Origin: Bacteroidota bacterium
Lineage (GTDB): Bacteria > Bacteroidota > Bacteroidia > 2-12-FULL-35-15
Length of the DNA: 10,396 nucleotides
Assembly: GCA_021413595.1 (NCBI GenBank)
Contig: JAIOQD010000045.1
Span: forward strand, 1 to 10,396
Direction of reading: 5' to 3'
Position numbers and translations under genes: made by a program. The notes beneath the pieces are model-generated. The model worked only from the letters and a program-made list of their open reading frames with translations. It did not search any database and was not told the DNA's origin. How positions within the stretch are numbered: the stretch's first letter is position 1; each line of letters starts with the position of its first letter. Shown piece by piece: positions 7,946 through 10,396 of the stretch.

Positions 7946-7982
7946 GATAAAGGTACAAATCCTCACGATATGGAAGTGAGCC
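7946..7982 (-). repeat. Right terminal inverted repeat of the IS
   Basis: Read inward from 7982 on the minus strand it begins GGCTCAC and carries GTGAGGA (7966-7960). It is the partner of 6552-6588. Confidence 0.88.
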
Positions 7983-7990
7983 TAAAAACT
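7983..7990. repeat. Target site duplication, right copy (TAAAAACT)
   Basis: It is identical to 6544-6551. Joining the two flanks restores AAA ACT CTT TAG, the original end of the methyltransferase gene (stop 7994-7996). Confidence 0.93.
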
Positions 7991-7996
7991 CTTTAG

Positions 7997-8192
7997 TTCC
8001 AGAGTTGACTTATATCACTACTTAATTTATTTTAATCCAACCCTGTATTCTTTTATTTTCGACTTTACTCTAACTGAAGTGCGCAGTTCATTTCGAGCTT
8101 GTAGAAAAACGTGGGTAAGCCCTAAATAATGACATTGGACGGGTACTTGCTCATTTCGTTTATTAGAGCGCTATTTATCAGGAATTGCCGCA
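7997..8192. other. Intergenic region between methyltransferase end and rpsA terminator
   Basis: I find no gene or RNA here. The two genes converge on this stretch. The only recognisable item is a short block, CATTTCGAGCTTGTAGAAA (8089-8107), with TTTC/GAAA arms, reminiscent of the dispersed intergenic CATTTCGA...GAAA repeats common in Bacteroidota genomes. Confidence 0.4.
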
Positions 8193-8221
8193 TAAAAAAA
8201 GCCTCCCTTTTGGGGAGGCTT
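8193..8221 (-). terminator. Rho-independent terminator of rpsA
   Basis: The stem AAGCCTCCC (8199-8207) pairs with GGGAGGCTT (8213-8221) around a 5-nt loop. On the minus strand it is followed by an uninterrupted run of T (A on the plus strand, ending at 8200), the right polarity to end rpsA transcription. There is no T run on the plus side. Confidence 0.85.
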
Positions 8222-8248
8222 CCTAAAAACCATGGCGTGATTTTTAGA

Positions 8249-8284
8249 TTTATTCAATTCCGATAATTATCGGAATTGAATAAA
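8249..8284. repeat. 36-nt perfect palindrome just after rpsA
   Basis: Every base from 8249 to 8266 pairs with its mirror from 8267 to 8284. The core is CCGATAATTATCGG flanked by TTCAATT/AATTGAA. It starts 11 nt after the rpsA stop. It lacks a T run on either side, so it is not a standard terminator; it could be a 3' mRNA-stabilising hairpin or a protein-binding site. Confidence 0.8.
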
Positions 8285-8295
8285 AGACTTAAAAA

Positions 8296-10113
8296 TTATT
8301 CAGACGCTTTTGACTTATTTTCAGTTTTTTCCATATCTGCTTTCAAATTGGAAAGAACATCCATATCGCCAAGAGTTGTTTTTTCAATACTGTCTTTAAC
8401 TTTTTTAGCAGATTTTTTAGCATCATCTCCTGAAGATTTCTTTTCAGGAGTTGAAACTACATGATCAGCAGCAGTAACTTCTTCGTTTATTTTGCTGTGT
8501 GATACAATGATCTTTTTGCCTTCTTTGTTAAATTCAAGTATTTTAAAATCCAATACTTCTTCTGCTTTAGCACTAGTTCCATCAGTTTTAATCAAGTGAC
8601 GGGTTGGAGCAAATGCTTCTACACCGTATGGCATTGAAACGATAGCACCTTTTTCCATTACATTGATGATAGTTCCTTGGTGGATAGAGTCAACAGTAAA
8701 GATTGTTTCAAACACATCCCATGGATTTTCTTCCAATTGTTTGTGTCCTAAACTTAATCTGCGGTTTTCACCATCAATTTCTAAAACTACAACATCGATA
8801 GGATCTCCAATTTTGGTGAATTCTGATGGATGTTTGATTTTTTTAGACCAAGAAAGGTCAGAAATATGAATTAAACCATCAACACCTTCTTCTAATTCAA
8901 CAAAAATACCGAAGTTGGTAAAGTTGCGAACTGTAGCAGTGTGCTTAGTTCCTTTAGCGTATTTATCTAATACTACAGACCAAGGATCAGGAATTAATTG
9001 TTTGATACCTAATGACATTTTACGTTCTTCACGATCAAGTGTTAATACCTGAGCTTCTACTTCAGCACCCACTTTCAAGAAATCATGAGCAGTACGTAAA
9101 TGTTGGCTCCAGCTCATTTCTGATACGTGGATCAATCCTTCAACACCTGGAGCAATTTCTACAAAAGCACCATAATCAGCAATAACAACTACTTTACCTT
9201 TAACTTTATCACCAATAGCTAGATCAGCTTTTAATGAATCCCAAGGATGAGCAGAAAGTTGTTTTAAACCTAATGCAATACGTTTTTTCTCATTATCAAA
9301 ATCAAGGATAACAACATTGATTTTTTGATCTAATTTAACGATTTCTTCAGGGTGGTTAATACGGCCCCAAGCAAGGTCAGTAATGTGGATTAATCCATCA
9401 ACACCACCTAAATCAATAAATACACCATAAGAAGTAATGTTTTTAACAGTACCTTCTAATACCTGTCCTTTTTCAAGTTTAGATATGATCTCTTTTTTCT
9501 GAACTTCTAATTCAGCTTCGATAAGTGCTTTATGAGATACAACAACGTTTTTAAATTCATTGTTGATTTTCACAACTTTGAATTCCATTGTTTTTCCAAC
9601 ATAAACATCGTAATCACGGATTGGTTTCACATCAATTTGTGAACCTGGTAAAAATGCTTCAATACCAAATACATCAGCAATTAAACCACCTTTAGTACGG
9701 CATTTAACATATCCTTGAATGATCTCACCAGTTTCCAATGCTGTATTAACTCTCTCCCACGATTTCATTGCACGTGCAGTTTTGTGAGAAAGGATCAACT
9801 GACCATTTTTATCTTCCTGGCTTTCTATATATACTTCTACTGTATCACCAATTTTCAAATCAGGATTGTAACGGAATTCAGTTAACTGAACAACACCATC
9901 TGATTTGTAACCGATATTTACAACAACTTCTTTGCTGTTTTTTGCAACTACTTTACCGTCAATAATTTCGTTTGCTGCAATTGATTTAAGAGTTTTTTCA
10001 TACACAGATTCTAGCTTTTCACGCTCTTCTTTTGTGTAACCTTCTTGTTTTTTACCAACTGCGTTCCAGTCGAAATTTTCTAACTCCACAGGAGCTGTTA
10101 ATGTTTCTGCCAT
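8296..10113 (-). CDS. rpsA: 30S ribosomal protein S1
   Basis: S1 binds mRNA on the small ribosomal subunit. The start chosen is ATG 10113 (MAETLTAPVELENFDWNAVG), giving 605 residues; the frame is open to a TTG at 10137 but that adds an unlikely MDTKTKNT. Six S1 repeats are visible: about 51-112, 130-195, 217-285, 302-372, 388-459 and 477-543. Repeats 3-5 are the best conserved, with signatures ITSYGVFIDLGGVDGLIHIT, ADYGAFVEIAPGVEGLIHVS and FTNFGIFVELEEGVDGLIHI, each followed by an LGLKQL, LGIKQL or LGHKQL ending. Repeats 1, 2 and 6 are more divergent. The tail (about 544-605) is Lys/Glu/Ser-rich and probably disordered. No Shine-Dalgarno is seen. It is monocistronic as far as visible, with its own promoter and terminator, and is intact, unlike several neighbours. 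Confidence 0.97.
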   Translation of the reverse strand: MAETLTAPVELENFDWNAVGKKQEGYTKEEREKLESVYEKTLKSIAANEIIDGKVVAKNSKEVVVNIGYKSDGVVQLTEFRYNPDLKIGDTVEVYIESQEDKNGQLILSHKTARAMKSWERVNTALETGEIIQGYVKCRTKGGLIADVFGIEAFLPGSQIDVKPIRDYDVYVGKTMEFKVVKINNEFKNVVVSHKALIEAELEVQKKEIISKLEKGQVLEGTVKNITSYGVFIDLGGVDGLIHITDLAWGRINHPEEIVKLDQKINVVILDFDNEKKRIALGLKQLSAHPWDSLKADLAIGDKVKGKVVVIADYGAFVEIAPGVEGLIHVSEMSWSQHLRTAHDFLKVGAEVEAQVLTLDREERKMSLGIKQLIPDPWSVVLDKYAKGTKHTATVRNFTNFGIFVELEEGVDGLIHISDLSWSKKIKHPSEFTKIGDPIDVVVLEIDGENRRLSLGHKQLEENPWDVFETIFTVDSIHQGTIINVMEKGAIVSMPYGVEAFAPTRHLIKTDGTSAKAEEVLDFKILEFNKEGKKIIVSHSKINEEVTAADHVVSTPEKKSSGDDAKKSAKKVKDSIEKTTLGDMDVLSNLKADMEKTENKSKASE

Positions 10114-10134
10114 TGTATTCTTTGTTTTTGTATC

Positions 10135-10158
10135 CAATTTTAATTTTAAATAAAATTG
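10135..10158 (-). promoter_or_regulatory. A/T hairpin in the rpsA leader
   Basis: CAATTTTA (10135-10142) pairs with TAAAATTG (10151-10158) around an 8-nt loop, ending 21 nt before the rpsA ATG. S1 genes are autoregulated in some bacteria, so a leader structure is plausible, but the stem is A/T-rich and weak. Confidence 0.3.
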
Positions 10159-10207
10159 AAGAGGTTAGTACTATAATAATGTTCTCCTTTAATTATTTTG
10201 GAGAATA

Positions 10208-10215
10208 CAAAAGTA
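10208..10215 (-). promoter_or_regulatory. -7 promoter element TACTTTTG for rpsA
   Basis: Minus-strand 10215-10208 is TACTTTTG, a perfect TAnnTTTG match. It implies a leader of about 85-90 nt before the ATG at 10113. No clear -33 element is visible. The sequence from 10216 to the right edge holds no gene I can support. Confidence 0.5.
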
Positions 10216-10396
10216 CGGATTTATACTTTACGGAGGATGAAATTTTTATTTTGTTGAAAAGTTTAGGAGGAGAGGGACGAATTGGTAAGGAACGTCTTTT
10301 TTAGAAACCGTACGGTGTAAGTCTTTGATTTTTACCTAATTATGATGTATTTCTGAAATCTTTGTTCGTATTCGTTGGTTGAAAAAAAAATATTTT

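Larger units (their letters stand above)
6552..7982 (-). mobile_element. Complete ISL3-type insertion sequence (ISAon1-like), 1431 bp
   Basis: The element is bounded by imperfect terminal inverted repeats of 37 bp (26 matches without gaps), both beginning GGCTCA, and flanked by an exact 8-bp duplication. Inside, the minus strand carries a transposase split over two frames (7925-7572 and 7576-6584). The sequence of the second part is of the DDE_Tnp_ISL3 type and resembles the ISAon1 group in Bacteroidota. Assignment to that group is from memory of its protein pattern, not a search. The element replaced the last two codons of the upstream methyltransferase gene. The intact duplication and complete ends show simple transposition with no later rearrangement at the ends. 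Confidence 0.92.

Noticed and set aside
10114..10137. TTG start for rpsA
   Set aside because: It adds eight residues with no S1 character, while ATG 10113 gives a typical start.
10332..10396. Minus-strand open tail (…STNEYEQRFQKYIIIR, stop 10334-10332) as the end of an upstream gene
   Set aside because: All three minus frames are open to the edge over this short stretch, so coding cannot be judged.
1..10396. A new defence, CRISPR, phage or toxin-antitoxin system
   Set aside because: No repeat arrays, nucleases, integrases or paired small genes were found; the genes belong to known families.

Overview
This AT-rich window looks chromosomal and from a member of the Bacteroidota. The signs are a long, acidic-tailed ribosomal protein S1, A/T-rich starts without Shine-Dalgarno sequences, several -7 promoter elements of the Bacteroidota form TAnnTTTG, a YjgP/YjgQ (LptF/G) permease and copper ATPase typical of that phylum, and an ISL3-type insertion sequence resembling the ISAon1 group. 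I could not place it below phylum.

Layout: (1) 1-1114, minus strand: an LptF/LptG-family lipopolysaccharide-export permease running off the left edge, broken by a small frameshifting deletion and two in-frame stops. (2) 1390-1767, plus: a small XRE-type helix-turn-helix protein with a coiled-coil tail, ending at a strong symmetric terminator. (3) 1912-1986, minus: tRNA-His(GTG) with a clear promoter. (4) 2158-4079, plus: a CopA-like copper P-type ATPase whose actuator domain has been deleted, with a frameshift. (5) 4086-5939, plus: a glycosyltransferase fused to a methyltransferase, intact. (6) 5936-6566, plus: a second SAM-dependent methyltransferase missing its middle, with a frameshift. 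(7) 6552-7982: a complete 1431-bp insertion sequence with 37-bp imperfect terminal inverted repeats, a perfect 8-bp target duplication (TAAAAACT) and a two-frame transposase. It landed one codon before the original stop of the methyltransferase gene. (8) 8296-10113, minus: rpsA, ribosomal protein S1, intact with six S1 repeats, a terminator, a 36-nt perfect palindrome and a promoter.

How it fits together: genes 4-6 run in one direction with gaps of 6 nt or a 4-nt ATGA overlap, so the glycosyltransferase/methyltransferase pair (probably cell-surface glycan synthesis) may be transcribed through the dead copper-pump gene. The striking feature is that three unrelated genes carry the same kind of lesion, an internal out-of-frame deletion with recognisable sequence on both sides. 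This means either a decaying chromosome segment or an assembly problem. I see no CRISPR array, phage, toxin-antitoxin or defence locus, and no convincing undescribed system.
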